DNA of 64,000 nucleotides, from assembly GCF_022458895.1 (NCBI RefSeq), contig NZ_JAINFL010000001.1, forward strand, positions 806,001 to 870,000, given 5' to 3'. How positions within the stretch are numbered: position 1 is the first letter of the stretch; the number at the start of each line of letters is the position of its first letter. Both the position numbers and the translations under genes were made by a program. Under the pieces are notes generated by a model. That model saw nothing but the letters and a program-made list of their open reading frames with translations. It made no database searches and was not told the DNA's origin. Below, piece after piece: positions 1 to 8,989 of this stretch. Source of the stretch: Roseihalotalea indica. Lineage in GTDB: Bacteria > Bacteroidota > Bacteroidia > Cytophagales > Cyclobacteriaceae.

Positions 1-818
1 TATCAGTCATAACATCCATAGGATATGCTCAAAATGGGCCTACTACCGGGCCAGAAAACGGATCACTGGTGGTGGTTGGAGGTGGCAAAGTCGGCGAGAC
101 TATTTGGAAACGCTTTATAGATTTAGCGGGCGGACCTGATGTGCCGATGGTCGTGATTCCTACGGCAGGTGGAGGCAGTGAATACGGGCAAGATGCCGGT
201 GGGGCAAGCGCTCTGAGAGAAGCCGGAGCTACCAACGTTACGGTGTTGCATACCACCGACCCGGAAGAAGCTAATTCCGATAAATTTATTCATCCTCTGC
301 AAGATGCCAGAGCGGTATGGTTTAGTGGTGGACGCCAATGGCGATTAGTTGATGCCTACGCCAATACAAAAACGGAAGCGATGTTTTGGCAGGTGCTGGA
401 AAGAGGGGGCGTGATTGGCGGTTCTTCCGCCGGGGCTACCATTCAGGGCTCGTACCTGGCACGGGGCGATACTAAGAATAACCAGATCATGATGGGCGAC
501 CACGAAGAGGGTTTTGGCTTCATAAAAAACATTGCCATCGACCAGCACGTGCTGGCCCGCAACCGGCAGTTCGACCTGTTTGATATCCTGAAAAATCGCC
601 CGGAATTGCTAGGAGTGGGTATTGACGAAAGCACGGCGATGGTGGTGCAGGGTGATGAATTTGAAGTATTAGGCGCAAGCTACGTATTGGTGTACGATAA
701 CACTTTCTGGTCAAGGGAAGGAAGTGATTTAAAGCATTTGCCTGCGTCTGATAAGCTGTTTTACATGCTGCGCGAAGGCGATCGCTATAATATGAAGAAA
801 CGGGAGATCATAGAATGA
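1..818 (+). CDS. Secreted cyanophycinase-like S51 peptidase (5' truncated)
   Basis: Serine peptidase of the cyanophycinase/peptidase S51 family, which cleaves beta-aspartyl peptide bonds. The frame is open to the left edge (first full codon at base 3), so the true start lies outside the window. The first visible residues read SVITSIGYAQ, which looks like the end of a signal peptide with a cleavage site after YAQ; this suggests an exported enzyme. The GTG at 69 is internal. The nucleophile motif GGSSAGA is intact and the C-terminus looks complete. Family membership is well supported by this motif and by the overall Rossmann-like pattern (VVVGGGK, VIPTAGG). The substrate is uncertain: no cyanophycin synthetase is nearby, so another isoaspartyl peptide is equally possible. 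Confidence 0.85.
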   Translation, partial: SVITSIGYAQNGPTTGPENGSLVVVGGGKVGETIWKRFIDLAGGPDVPMVVIPTAGGGSEYGQDAGGASALREAGATNVTVLHTTDPEEANSDKFIHPLQDARAVWFSGGRQWRLVDAYANTKTEAMFWQVLERGGVIGGSSAGATIQGSYLARGDTKNNQIMMGDHEEGFGFIKNIAIDQHVLARNRQFDLFDILKNRPELLGVGIDESTAMVVQGDEFEVLGASYVLVYDNTFWSREGSDLKHLPASDKLFYMLREGDRYNMKKREIIE

Positions 819-909
819 GATAGAATGAGCATAGATTAATCCTGTCATTTATCAAATAGTGGTAAAGAAATTGTTGAAAAGTATAGTAAATCTACATGAC
901 TATGCAATC

Positions 910-1314
910 ATGAAAACCTTACCTATTCTCATACTTTTGCTGATTTTCTCTGTTAGCACTTATTCGCAGGTTTCAATTCAGGTAAACCCTGATGGAACAC
1001 ACTCAGTGATTCACCATCATGGCAGCACCTCTACGATAGTGAATCCGGACGGTACCCATTCTGTGGCTCATCACCACGGAGCTACATCTACCATTGTAAA
1101 TCCAGATGGCACCCACTCGGTAGCACATCATCATCAAAATACTTCTACAATAGTTGATCCTAATAGCTCTCACACAGTCATTTTACATCATGGAAATACT
1201 TCTACGGCAATTAATCCAGATGGCACACATTCAGTAATATACTCAAACAAATCGCGCGATCGCAATCATGAGTCCATCTTCGGGTTTTTTAAGCGACGCA
1301 AAAAAAAGAATTAG
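910..1314 (+). CDS. Secreted histidine-rich tandem-repeat protein
   Basis: Unrecognised 134-residue protein. I chose the ATG at 910 because it begins a clean signal peptide (MKTLPILILLLIFSVSTYSQ); a GTG at 859 in the same frame would bury it. The mature protein is almost entirely a 19-residue repeat with the pattern NPDGTHSVxHHHGxTSTIV: four full copies (DNA 985-1212, period 57 bp) and a fifth broken one. Each of the first three copies has three consecutive histidines plus one more in THS. The tail is basic (FKRRKKKN). The histidine clusters suggest binding of divalent metal or haem outside the cytoplasm, but that is inference. No operon partner is evident: about 90 bp separate it from the upstream gene, and a regulator follows 55 bp downstream. 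Confidence 0.8.
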   Translation: MKTLPILILLLIFSVSTYSQVSIQVNPDGTHSVIHHHGSTSTIVNPDGTHSVAHHHGATSTIVNPDGTHSVAHHHQNTSTIVDPNSSHTVILHHGNTSTAINPDGTHSVIYSNKSRDRNHESIFGFFKRRKKKN

Positions 1315-1369
1315 TTATTGATTGTAGGGAGCACGATCATTTTTAAATCTAACTCTTCAACGGAATAAT

Positions 1370-1783
1370 ATGCCAGATAAGATAGGAGATACACTAAGCT
1401 ATTATGAGCGACAACTGCTAAAGGAGCAGGAAAGGCATGCACCGAAAGAGTACCTTTATGCTAAACTGACTCAGGCCAAGCAGTTTATGGATAAGCACTA
1501 CGGTAGCCCTATTAATCTGGAACAGATTGCTGACGCGGCCTTTTTATCAAAATACCACTTCATCCGCTGGTTTAAGCGAGCCTACGGCATCACCCCCAAG
1601 CAGTACCTCACCACCATCCGGATTGCCCAGGCCAAACGACTATTACGGTCGAACGTCAGCGTGATAGAAGTGTGTGGGCAAGTAGGCTTCGAGAGTCAGG
1701 GATCGTTTACCAACTTGTTTAAGAAAATGACCGGACACACTCCATCAGACTATCAGCGCACCCAAAAAAGCAATTTTGAATAA
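1370..1783 (+). CDS. AraC-family transcriptional regulator, DNA-binding domain only
   Basis: 137 residues, essentially one AraC-type double helix-turn-helix domain (residues about 30-130) with no ligand-binding domain. The first HTH covers NLEQIADAAFLSKYHFIRWF; the second contains VIEVCGQVGFESQGSFTNLF and ends with the usual GHTPSDYQR signature. Only about 25 charged residues precede it, so it probably does not sense a small molecule through a cupin-like domain. A VOC-family gene and a HEAT-like gene follow on the same strand with gaps of 72 and 26 bp, a common arrangement for a regulator and its target operon. The target itself is inferred. Confidence 0.9.
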   Translation: MPDKIGDTLSYYERQLLKEQERHAPKEYLYAKLTQAKQFMDKHYGSPINLEQIADAAFLSKYHFIRWFKRAYGITPKQYLTTIRIAQAKRLLRSNVSVIEVCGQVGFESQGSFTNLFKKMTGHTPSDYQRTQKSNFE

Positions 1784-1855
1784 ATCGATAACTAGGGTAA
1801 TGCCTATGTTTAACCCGCCTGATTTGAAGGTAAAGTATACATAACCCTATAACCT

Positions 1856-2239
1856 ATGAAAATTAAAGTAACCAGCCTGATGGTAGATGATCAGGAGAAA
1901 GCGCTGAAGTTCTATACCGACGTTCTCGGCTTCATTAAAAAAACCGAAATCCCGATGGGCGAGCATCGCTGGCTTACGGTAGTATCGAGCGAAGAGCGAG
2001 ATGGGGTAGAACTGCTGCTCGAGCCCCTGGGCTTTGATCCCGCTAAAACCTACCAGAAAGCCTTATTTGATGCGGGTATTCCGGCTATGATGTTTAATGT
2101 GGATGACGTTCAGCAGGAGTATGAACGACTAAAGGAGCGAGGAGTAACCTTCAGTATGCCGCCTACCAAAACAGGTACTGTCACGCTGACGGTTTTTGAA
2201 GATACCTGCGGAAACCACATCCAATTGGTGCAGGTTTGA
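1856..2239 (+). CDS. VOC (glyoxalase/bleomycin-resistance fold) family protein
   Basis: 127 residues, a single glyoxalase/extradiol dioxygenase-fold protein with two beta-alpha-beta-beta-beta modules. Visible hallmarks are the opening KVTSLMVDDQEKALKFYTDVLGF, a central MFNVDDVQQEYERLKERGVTF and the closing TVTLTVFEDTCGNHIQLVQ, with a metal-ligand-like glutamate/histidine arrangement near the end. Relatives include lactoylglutathione lyases, antibiotic-binding proteins and many of unknown substrate; the sequence does not separate these. It lies directly after the AraC regulator and may be its target. Upstream, ATAACCCTATAACCT is AT-rich but no clear promoter was recognised. Confidence 0.9.
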   Translation: MKIKVTSLMVDDQEKALKFYTDVLGFIKKTEIPMGEHRWLTVVSSEERDGVELLLEPLGFDPAKTYQKALFDAGIPAMMFNVDDVQQEYERLKERGVTFSMPPTKTGTVTLTVFEDTCGNHIQLVQV

Positions 2240-2265
2240 TGTAATAGTTTGCAGCCCAAAAAATA

Positions 2266-2844
2266 ATGAAAGCATTCTACCAGCAGCATATTGAAAATAT
2301 CAGGTCAAACGATAAACATCTTCAGAATCAATCTTACGAAACGTTGCTTCAGGAAACGAACGAAGTGGTTGACTGGGCCTACGACGTTTGGGATGAACTG
2401 CTCGACCTGCTACAAAACGGAGATAATCACCAGCGATCTATTGCCGCCCAGGTGCTGAGCAACCTCACCAAAAGCGACCCTCAAAACAAGATGCTGAACG
2501 ACCTGGATCAGCTAATACAGGGCACCAAAGATGAAAAGTTTGTAACCGCCCGGCACACCCTGCAATGCCTGTGGAAAGTTGGTGTAGAAGGAGAAGCGTT
2601 ACGCCAAAAGCTCATTAATGAACTCACGAAACGATACACCGAATGCGAAGCTGAAAAGAACACTACCCTCATCCGCTACGACATCACCGAAGTCCTCCGA
2701 AAGATCTACGATCAGGTAGCCGATCCCTCTATCCTGGAAAAATCACTGGAACTCATCAGCCAGGAAAAAGACGAAAAGTACCGGAAGAAATATACCACCG
2801 TTTGGAAGGGGGCGCTGAAAAAAGACCAAAAAATGAATCGTTAG
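2266..2844 (+). CDS. HEAT-repeat-like helical protein
   Basis: 192 residues, predicted entirely alpha-helical and cytoplasmic, with no signal peptide or membrane segment. Helix pairs such as WDELLDLLQNGDNHQRSIAAQVLSNL and KFVTARHTLQCLWKVG have the look of HEAT/ARM repeats, and there is a lysine/glutamate-rich C-terminal helix. No enzyme motif is visible. The start is 26 bp after the VOC gene, so the two are probably co-transcribed. Function is unknown; HEAT-like proteins of this size usually bind another protein or, in the AlkD group, damaged DNA, but nothing here points specifically to either. Confidence 0.75.
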   Translation: MKAFYQQHIENIRSNDKHLQNQSYETLLQETNEVVDWAYDVWDELLDLLQNGDNHQRSIAAQVLSNLTKSDPQNKMLNDLDQLIQGTKDEKFVTARHTLQCLWKVGVEGEALRQKLINELTKRYTECEAEKNTTLIRYDITEVLRKIYDQVADPSILEKSLELISQEKDEKYRKKYTTVWKGALKKDQKMNR

Positions 2845-2902
2845 ATCCAAAATGACCTCTTTACTAGGGTACTTTATTTTTAGCTTTCTGTAAACTCATA
2901 GA

Positions 2903-5875
2903 TCATTTCAGTGCCTCATACAAAATCTCTGCCGGGTGTAGGGCAATGCGGCCGGTGCCGTCTTTAATCTGGTGGCGGCAACTGGTGCCGGGGGCCGCGA
3001 TGATCACCTCCTCAGGTTGCTGGCGCACCGTCGGGAAGAGTACCAGTTCGCCAATCTGCATGGATACCTCAAACTTATCCTTTTCGTAGCCGAAAGAACC
3101 GGCCATACCGCAGCAGCCAGACGGAATCATATGTACTTTGTAGTTCTCCGGCAGCGTCAGCATTTTCTTGGTAGGTACGAGTGATGACAGCGCCTTCTGG
3201 TGGCAGTGGCCGTGCAGCTTGATCAGACGTTCTTCGCTGGTAAAATCATCTTTGGTGATATTGCTTTGGTCAATCTCCCGGGCAATGAATTCGTCAAAAG
3301 TATAGGTATGATCGGCAATGCGGCGCGCGGTTTCTTTTTCTTCGCCTCTTGTTAGCTCAATGTATTCATCCCGTAGGGTTAGAATGGCGGAAGGTTCCAG
3401 ACCGATAATCGGGGTTTCTTCACTCACCAGATCTTTCAAATAGGCAATATTCTTCTGGGCAATTTTCCGGGCCTGGCGGACTAGTCCTTTGGACAGGAAG
3501 GTTCGCCCGCTTTCTTCATGCTTGGGGATCTCAACCTCGTAGCCTAACTTCTCCAACAGCAAAATAGCTTTTATACCGATCTCAGTATCGTTATAGTTGG
3601 TAAACTCGTCGCAGAAGAGATAGACTTTACCTTTTGTTGCTTCCAAAGGTGCAGCCTGAAGCTCCGGTTCGGCAACCGACAAACCGCTGCTGCTGACCAT
3701 CGGTTTACGATCCTGGTACCACTGCTGTAGTGTAGTTTTATAGAGTTTGGGTAACGAGCGCTTAGGCGCAAAGCCGGTCATTTGTTTGAATATTCCACTC
3801 ACCAGCGGTTGGGTCACTGCCCAGTTATACAGCTTGGGAGTACGAGCGGCCAGGGCGGTAAGCTGAGTGAAATTTGCTATTAAGCGGGTTTGTAAAGGAA
3901 TACCTTTCTTATCATAGTAGTGCTGCAAAAACTCAGCTTTCATCTTACCAATATCCACGTTAGAAGGGCACTCAGCTTTGCAGCCCTTACAAGATAAACA
4001 AAGGTTCATTACTTCCTTAATCTCATCATGAGCGAAGCGATTGCTTTGTTCTGAGTTGGTCAGGAAGTGCCGGAGGATGTTGGCTCGGGCGCGAGTAGTA
4101 TCTTTCTCGTTGCGGGTAGCCATGTAACTAGGGCACATGGTTCCACCGCTGATATGCGTTTTGCGGCAATCGCCGGAACCATTGCACTGCTCGGCAGCTC
4201 GTAATACTCCTTTATTCTGGCTAAAGTCCAGCACAGTGTCAATCTCAGGGATTGGGTGGCCCGGCATGTAGCGTAATTGCTTGTTCATGGGCGGAGCGTC
4301 CACGATCTTACCAGGGTTGAAGATATTATTTGGGTCCCAGGTGTGCTTAATTTCCCGGATAAGCTCGTAGTTCTTATCCCCAATCATCTGTTGGATAAAC
4401 TCGGCCCGCAGGCGTCCGTCTCCATGCTCGCCACTGAGAGAGCCCCGATATTTTTTCACCAGCGTGGCAATATCCTGCGCAATGGTGCGAAACATCTCAT
4501 TGCCTTCCTGAGACTTCAGGTTTAAGATAGGGCGCAGGTGCAGCTCCCCATCACCGGCATGGGCATAGTGCACGCAAGACATTCCATACTGATCTAGCGT
4601 TTTATTAAATTCAGCGATATACTCCGGTAAATCTTCTACCGCGACGGCCGTATCCTCAATCACCGGTTGGGCTTTAAAATCACCTACTACGTTTCCGAGC
4701 AAGCCTAGTCCGGCTTTGCGCACGTTCCAGGCAATCTTGGTTTCTTCGTTGTAGAGAATGGGAAAATGGTAGCCATAACCCGCGGCTTTCATTTCCTCGT
4801 ACATAGCCTGAATAGCAGCATCTACTTCTTCGCGGGTATCGCGGGCAAACTCGATCATTAGTACTGCTTTCGGGTCACCTTCTATGAAGTAGGCATTCTT
4901 ACGGTACTCAATATTGGCCCGGGTACGCTCAATAATATGGTGGTCCATTAGCTCCGATGCGCCCGCACCATGTCTCATGGCAATGATGTTGGCCCGTAAG
5001 CTTTCGTCGATTGTATAAAAGTGCGGGCAGGCCAAGCCTATTTCTTTTGGCGGCAAAGGCAGGCAGTTCAGCTTAATCTCGGTGATAAACATCAATGAAC
5101 CCTCTGAGCCACACAGTAACTTGCAAAGGTTAAACATATCACCTCCACCAAACACTTCACTATCCAGCAGTACATCTACGGCATAACCAGTATTCCGACG
5201 GCGCTTAATTTCCGGGCGGGGAAATTGTTCGCGGATTTCCCGTTGCACTTCCGGGTCAGAGAGGCGATCGCGCAGTTGTCGGTAAATGTTCGCTTCCAGA
5301 TCGCTAACCGCTGTTTCGCCACTGCACTTTTTCTCAAATTCTTCCGGAGTCATAGCTTTAAACTCGGTAAAGCTACCATCGCTGAGGATGGCCTGCACCT
5401 CCAGCACGTGCTCCCGGGTGGTGCCGTAAATAGGAGAGTGTAGCCCGCAGGAGTTGTTACCCACCATACCGCCGATCATGGCGCGGTTGGCGGTAGAAGT
5501 TTCGGGGCCAAAAAAGAGATCATATTTTTTCAGGTACTGGTTCAGGTCGTCACGGATAACACCTGGCTGTACGCGTACCCAGCGGTCGTGAATATCTACT
5601 TCCAGTATTTCGGTAAACTTCTGCGAGATGTCTACGACGATACCGTTGCCTACTACTTGTCCGGCCAAAGAGGTACCAGCGGCCCGGGGAATGAGCGAAG
5701 TACGGTAGCGGTTGGCAAAGCGGATGAGTGTGGCAATGTCTTGTTCGGTTTCAGGAATGGCGACGGCCAGTGGCATTTCCTGGTAGGCTGAGGCATCGGT
5801 GGCATACAGCGTGCGCATGGCATGGTCATAGTGTAGTTTGCCTTGTAGTTGCTGTGCCAGTTTATCTAAGTTCAT
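2903..5875 (-). CDS. FAD-linked oxidase / Fe-S fusion (GlcD-GlpC-like, D-2-hydroxyacid dehydrogenase type)
   Basis: 990-residue fusion of a D-lactate/glycolate oxidase-like flavoprotein with a ferredoxin and CCG domain. Residues about 15-270 are the PCMH FAD-binding domain (PRAAGTSLAGQVVGNGIVVD and an MVGNNSCG turn), about 270-530 the cap/FAD-oxidase C domain, ending in SGEHGDGRLR and FNPGKIVD. Residues about 630-650 carry a 4Fe-4S cluster motif CLSCKGCKAECP; the C-terminal part has GCCGMAGSFGYE, a cysteine-rich CCG motif. The family oxidises D-2-hydroxy acids and passes electrons through the clusters towards the quinone pool. The specific substrate cannot be read from the sequence. It appears monocistronic. 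Confidence 0.9.
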   Translation of the reverse strand: MNLDKLAQQLQGKLHYDHAMRTLYATDASAYQEMPLAVAIPETEQDIATLIRFANRYRTSLIPRAAGTSLAGQVVGNGIVVDISQKFTEILEVDIHDRWVRVQPGVIRDDLNQYLKKYDLFFGPETSTANRAMIGGMVGNNSCGLHSPIYGTTREHVLEVQAILSDGSFTEFKAMTPEEFEKKCSGETAVSDLEANIYRQLRDRLSDPEVQREIREQFPRPEIKRRRNTGYAVDVLLDSEVFGGGDMFNLCKLLCGSEGSLMFITEIKLNCLPLPPKEIGLACPHFYTIDESLRANIIAMRHGAGASELMDHHIIERTRANIEYRKNAYFIEGDPKAVLMIEFARDTREEVDAAIQAMYEEMKAAGYGYHFPILYNEETKIAWNVRKAGLGLLGNVVGDFKAQPVIEDTAVAVEDLPEYIAEFNKTLDQYGMSCVHYAHAGDGELHLRPILNLKSQEGNEMFRTIAQDIATLVKKYRGSLSGEHGDGRLRAEFIQQMIGDKNYELIREIKHTWDPNNIFNPGKIVDAPPMNKQLRYMPGHPIPEIDTVLDFSQNKGVLRAAEQCNGSGDCRKTHISGGTMCPSYMATRNEKDTTRARANILRHFLTNSEQSNRFAHDEIKEVMNLCLSCKGCKAECPSNVDIGKMKAEFLQHYYDKKGIPLQTRLIANFTQLTALAARTPKLYNWAVTQPLVSGIFKQMTGFAPKRSLPKLYKTTLQQWYQDRKPMVSSSGLSVAEPELQAAPLEATKGKVYLFCDEFTNYNDTEIGIKAILLLEKLGYEVEIPKHEESGRTFLSKGLVRQARKIAQKNIAYLKDLVSEETPIIGLEPSAILTLRDEYIELTRGEEKETARRIADHTYTFDEFIAREIDQSNITKDDFTSEERLIKLHGHCHQKALSSLVPTKKMLTLPENYKVHMIPSGCCGMAGSFGYEKDKFEVSMQIGELVLFPTVRQQPEEVIIAAPGTSCRHQIKDGTGRIALHPAEILYEALK

Positions 5876-5944
5876 ATGCTAGTAAAAGTGCAGTCTGTAT
5901 ATCTATTACAATTTCTTCGTTGGATTAGTTTTTCTCTTTTCGGC

Positions 5945-6028
5945 AGAGGCGGTTGGAAGTGAGCCGTTGGTTGGAGGTAGTGATAATTTTCCGCCCCCGG
6001 CGACTCCATTCCGTTTCCAGTTGCCTCT
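5945..6028. repeat. Imperfect inverted repeat between two minus-strand genes
   Basis: Arms AGAGGCGGTTGGA (5945-5957) and TCCAGTTGCCTCT (6016-6028) would pair over 13 positions in RNA, three of them as G-U wobbles. It sits immediately after the stop of the YdcZ-like gene on the minus strand. There is no U-run, so calling it a terminator would be weak; it may simply be a folded 3' end. Confidence 0.4.
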
Positions 6029-6032
6029 CCGT

Positions 6033-6491
6033 TCAAGATTGTTTCCCCCACTGAATGAGAAACGCTCCGCTCATCAATAGCAGTACCCCGGCTACTTTTT
6101 TTATGTTAATAGGTTGTACTTCAAAACCTAGCCAACCAAAATGGTCTACTGCCACAGAGAAAATCAGCTGACTGGCAATGATGAGACCAAAGAGTTGCGT
6201 AGGGCCGATTTTGGGAGCGATAAAGATAATTGAAGTAATAATGAAAGCTCCCATAAGCCCACCGAACCATATCCACCAGCGGGATCGCCCAATATTTTGC
6301 AGACTAAGCGCGGAAAAATCAGGACGCAGGATAAGATTGATGAGTAGTAGGCATAAGGTTCCTACTACGAAGGATATTAATCCAGCCAAAAAAGGATTAT
6401 TCAACGTATCACTAAGCTGAGTATTGGCACCCGATTGTATGATGGCAGCCATACCCACCAGCAGGGGAACTAATAAAAGCAAATACTGCAT
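6033..6491 (-). CDS. DMT-type small membrane protein, YdcZ/DUF606 family
   Basis: 152 residues with five predicted hydrophobic segments and almost no soluble domain. The opening LLVGMAAIIQSGANTQLSD and the segment NPFLAGLISFVVGTLCLL are characteristic of the YdcZ/DUF606 branch of the drug/metabolite transporter superfamily, which is half the size of EamA proteins and probably acts as a dimer or exporter. The ligand is unknown. About 150 bp separate it from the FAD/Fe-S gene downstream on the same strand. Confidence 0.8.
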   Translation of the reverse strand: MQYLLLLVPLLVGMAAIIQSGANTQLSDTLNNPFLAGLISFVVGTLCLLLINLILRPDFSALSLQNIGRSRWWIWFGGLMGAFIITSIIFIAPKIGPTQLFGLIIASQLIFSVAVDHFGWLGFEVQPINIKKVAGVLLLMSGAFLIQWGKQS

Positions 6492-6557
6492 GAAAAAAGG
6501 CGATTTTGAGGCCCAATAAAGAATCGCCTAAAGATAATAGAATCGCCACAAAATACA

Positions 6558-7331
6558 TTAGCGGGTTGCTACTGCTTCAATGAGGGCTTGTAACGCATAC
6601 ATCCGCTCTGCCGGATACCACTGCATGGCCTGTTGTAAGTGTTGGCGAGCCGGAGCCAACTGCTGTCGGTTATAATAATTAACTGCCGCATTGAAATGAG
6701 TCAGTCCAACCAGTTCAGTAATACCGACACGAGCTCGGATAGCATCAGCATACACATCTTGATCTATCTCTTCGGCCTGATACTGGGCCAGTCGCTCAGA
6801 AATTTCTTCTGCGTTTGCTACAAAACCGGCCAGCGGATCAGTGCTTTCCATCAAAACAACTTTATCATTGACCGGAATCTCCAGGTAAACATGGTACGTC
6901 ATTTCGTGAACTGAGAAATTGATGTGCAGAGCGTTTAGCAAGAGGGCATATAGTGCCGTAGCCGAAACGCAGTCGTACTCTCCGGTAGTGGTTATATCAT
7001 TCAGAGTAGCATACTGTTGATATTGTTTCAGGTAGGTTCGATGTACCCGGTAAAACAGATATTTAAGAAATTGCTCGGTTGAGTGGGACTTTTGTAATCT
7101 CTGATTCAAATCCTGAACAAAATCATTGAGCATCAGGTACTGATTCTGTCTCTCTTGATCAGATAAATTCGGCTGAATTTCAGTAAATAAAGAAAAAAGC
7201 CTGTGAGAAATACGTGGGTTTCCCGTTTCGGCTACAGTAGAAACCGAATATTGTGGAACGAATGTTCGTTGAGCAATTAAGGTAGTTGAAAAAAAAAGGG
7301 TCAGTGCCCCTACTATGTATAAACGCTTCAT
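6558..7331 (-). CDS. Secreted protein with a transglutaminase-like Cys-His-Asp triad
   Basis: 257 residues with an N-terminal signal peptide (MKRLYIVGALTLFFSTTLIAQ). The middle has YDCVSATALYALLL (Cys121), TYHVYLEI (His147) and LMESTDP (Asp165), the order and spacing of the transglutaminase/NlpC-like papain-fold triad. The last ~50 residues (LVGLTHFNAAVNYYNRQQLAPARQHLQQAM) look like one TPR-type helical repeat. Family relatives include proteases and peptide-crosslinking enzymes, and also inactive scaffolds. Exact activity is unknown. It stands alone, divergent from the aldehyde dehydrogenase gene. Confidence 0.65.
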   Translation of the reverse strand: MKRLYIVGALTLFFSTTLIAQRTFVPQYSVSTVAETGNPRISHRLFSLFTEIQPNLSDQERQNQYLMLNDFVQDLNQRLQKSHSTEQFLKYLFYRVHRTYLKQYQQYATLNDITTTGEYDCVSATALYALLLNALHINFSVHEMTYHVYLEIPVNDKVVLMESTDPLAGFVANAEEISERLAQYQAEEIDQDVYADAIRARVGITELVGLTHFNAAVNYYNRQQLAPARQHLQQAMQWYPAERMYALQALIEAVATR

Positions 7332-7540
7332 AAGCAGTCCCTCCTTTCACAGTATTATTAAAAGTTAATATAAAGTTAACAATTAATTAACATTAAAACT
7401 CTTTTTTTTCTTGGTAAATTTTACTAGCGATTTGTAACCTCAGCACCGGGTGAAATGAAACAAAACGACGATTATCTATTGAAATAATATTATTGAGGGG
7501 GATTGTTAGCCAATATGCGAGTAAAACCGTTTACTTTTTT

Positions 7541-8977
7541 ATGGATACATTACATACTACTACGGCCCACCTTGACCTAATTCCTCAACTTTTTGAGCAG
7601 CAAAAGCTCCGAAGCCTTGCCCTGCGTGACGAACCGGTCGAGCGCAGAGTAAAGAAACTAAAGCGACTAAAAAAGTGGATTAAGCGCCATCGGTCAGCTA
7701 TTCAGGATGCTATCTATCAGGATTTTCGTAAGCCTACCTATGAAACTGACGGATCGGAAATTCTTTTTATCCTTCAGGAAATCAATCATGCTATAAAATA
7801 CCTATCTGAGTGGGCCAGTCCGCAGAAAGTAAGAACACCGGTTACTCTACCGGGCACCTCTGCTTATGTGCAGTATGAGCCTAAGGGTGTTTGTCTGATC
7901 ATGGCTCCCTGGAACTATCCTTTCCAGCTTTTAGTAGCCCCCTGGGTTTCAGCCATCGCTGCAGGAAACTGTTGTATACTCAAACCTTCAGAGATGGCAC
8001 CACATACCTCAGAGCTCATCTTTGAAATGGTGGCTTCAATTCTCCCGCGCGACGAAGCGGTGGTTTTGCAAGGTGACCAGGAAGTAGCAGAAGCGTTATT
8101 AAAGCAGCCCTTTGATCATATTTTTTTTACCGGGAGTACGCCGGTGGGCAAGATCATTATGAAAGCTGCCGCCGAGAACCTGAGTTCTGTGACGCTGGAG
8201 CTGGGCGGCAAATCTCCGACTATTGTTGATGAAACGGCTAACCTAAAAGTGGCGGCTAAAAAAATTGCCTGGGGAAAATTTATGAACGCCGGACAAACCT
8301 GCATTGCTCCCGACTATATACTAGTTCACGAGTCAGTGCATGATAGTTTGGTAGAACATTTGCGAACGACGCTGCAAACCTTTTACCAGCCCAACCAGGC
8401 CCCGGTAGAGCAGTCAACGGATTATGCTCGTATCATCAATCAAAAGCACTTTGACCGCCTTCGGGAAGCTTTGGAAGAAGCGGTAAGCCAGGGAGCAACG
8501 GTGGCTATCGGTGGGCAGCACCATGCTGAAAGCCGCTTTATGGCTCCTACCGTGCTAACGAATGTACCGGCAGATACTACCTTGATGCGTGAAGAGATTT
8601 TCGGGCCGATTTTGCCTATCAGAAAATATAGGACATTGCCCGAAGCCGTAGATTACATCAATAACAAACCTAAGCCGCTGGCTCAGTATGTTTTTTCAGA
8701 AAAGAAACGAGTGCAGAAATATATTTTGCGCCGTACTTCAGCCGGGGGGGTTACTGTAAACGATGTAATATTGCATATTTCGCATCCTGATCTTCCGTTT
8801 GGCGGAGTGAGCCACAGCGGTATGGGTAAGGCGCATGGCCGTTATGGTTTTCTGGAATTTTCTAACCAGAAAGCGGTGCTCAAGCAAAAATGGGGCGTTA
8901 AGGCTACTCAGGTTTTATACCCTCCCTATACCGATCGGTTCAAGCGGGCTATGGACCGGCTATTACAATGGATCTAG
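7541..8977 (+). CDS. Class 3-type NAD(P)-dependent aldehyde dehydrogenase
   Basis: 478-residue aldehyde dehydrogenase that oxidises aldehydes to carboxylic acids. The ATG at 7541 begins MDTLHTTTAHLDLIP; the frame is open back to 7493 but the extra 16 residues are not family-like. Key elements: the WNYPFQL loop at residues 124-130, the general-base glutamate in TLELGGKSP (Glu220), and the catalytic cysteine in NAGQTCIAP (Cys254). The length and the short N-terminus fit the class 3/fatty-aldehyde branch; many of these carry a membrane-binding tail, and the C-terminus here is basic and hydrophobic. It is followed 12 bp later by a GrpB-family gene, likely co-transcribed. Confidence 0.93.
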   Translation: MDTLHTTTAHLDLIPQLFEQQKLRSLALRDEPVERRVKKLKRLKKWIKRHRSAIQDAIYQDFRKPTYETDGSEILFILQEINHAIKYLSEWASPQKVRTPVTLPGTSAYVQYEPKGVCLIMAPWNYPFQLLVAPWVSAIAAGNCCILKPSEMAPHTSELIFEMVASILPRDEAVVLQGDQEVAEALLKQPFDHIFFTGSTPVGKIIMKAAAENLSSVTLELGGKSPTIVDETANLKVAAKKIAWGKFMNAGQTCIAPDYILVHESVHDSLVEHLRTTLQTFYQPNQAPVEQSTDYARIINQKHFDRLREALEEAVSQGATVAIGGQHHAESRFMAPTVLTNVPADTTLMREEIFGPILPIRKYRTLPEAVDYINNKPKPLAQYVFSEKKRVQKYILRRTSAGGVTVNDVILHISHPDLPFGGVSHSGMGKAHGRYGFLEFSNQKAVLKQKWGVKATQVLYPPYTDRFKRAMDRLLQWI

Positions 8978-8989
8978 ATTATACAGGGT

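Noticed and set aside
985..1212. CRISPR-like direct repeats
   Set aside because: The repeats are coding (57-bp period, conserved protein repeat with a signal peptide), have no unique spacers and no cas genes nearby.
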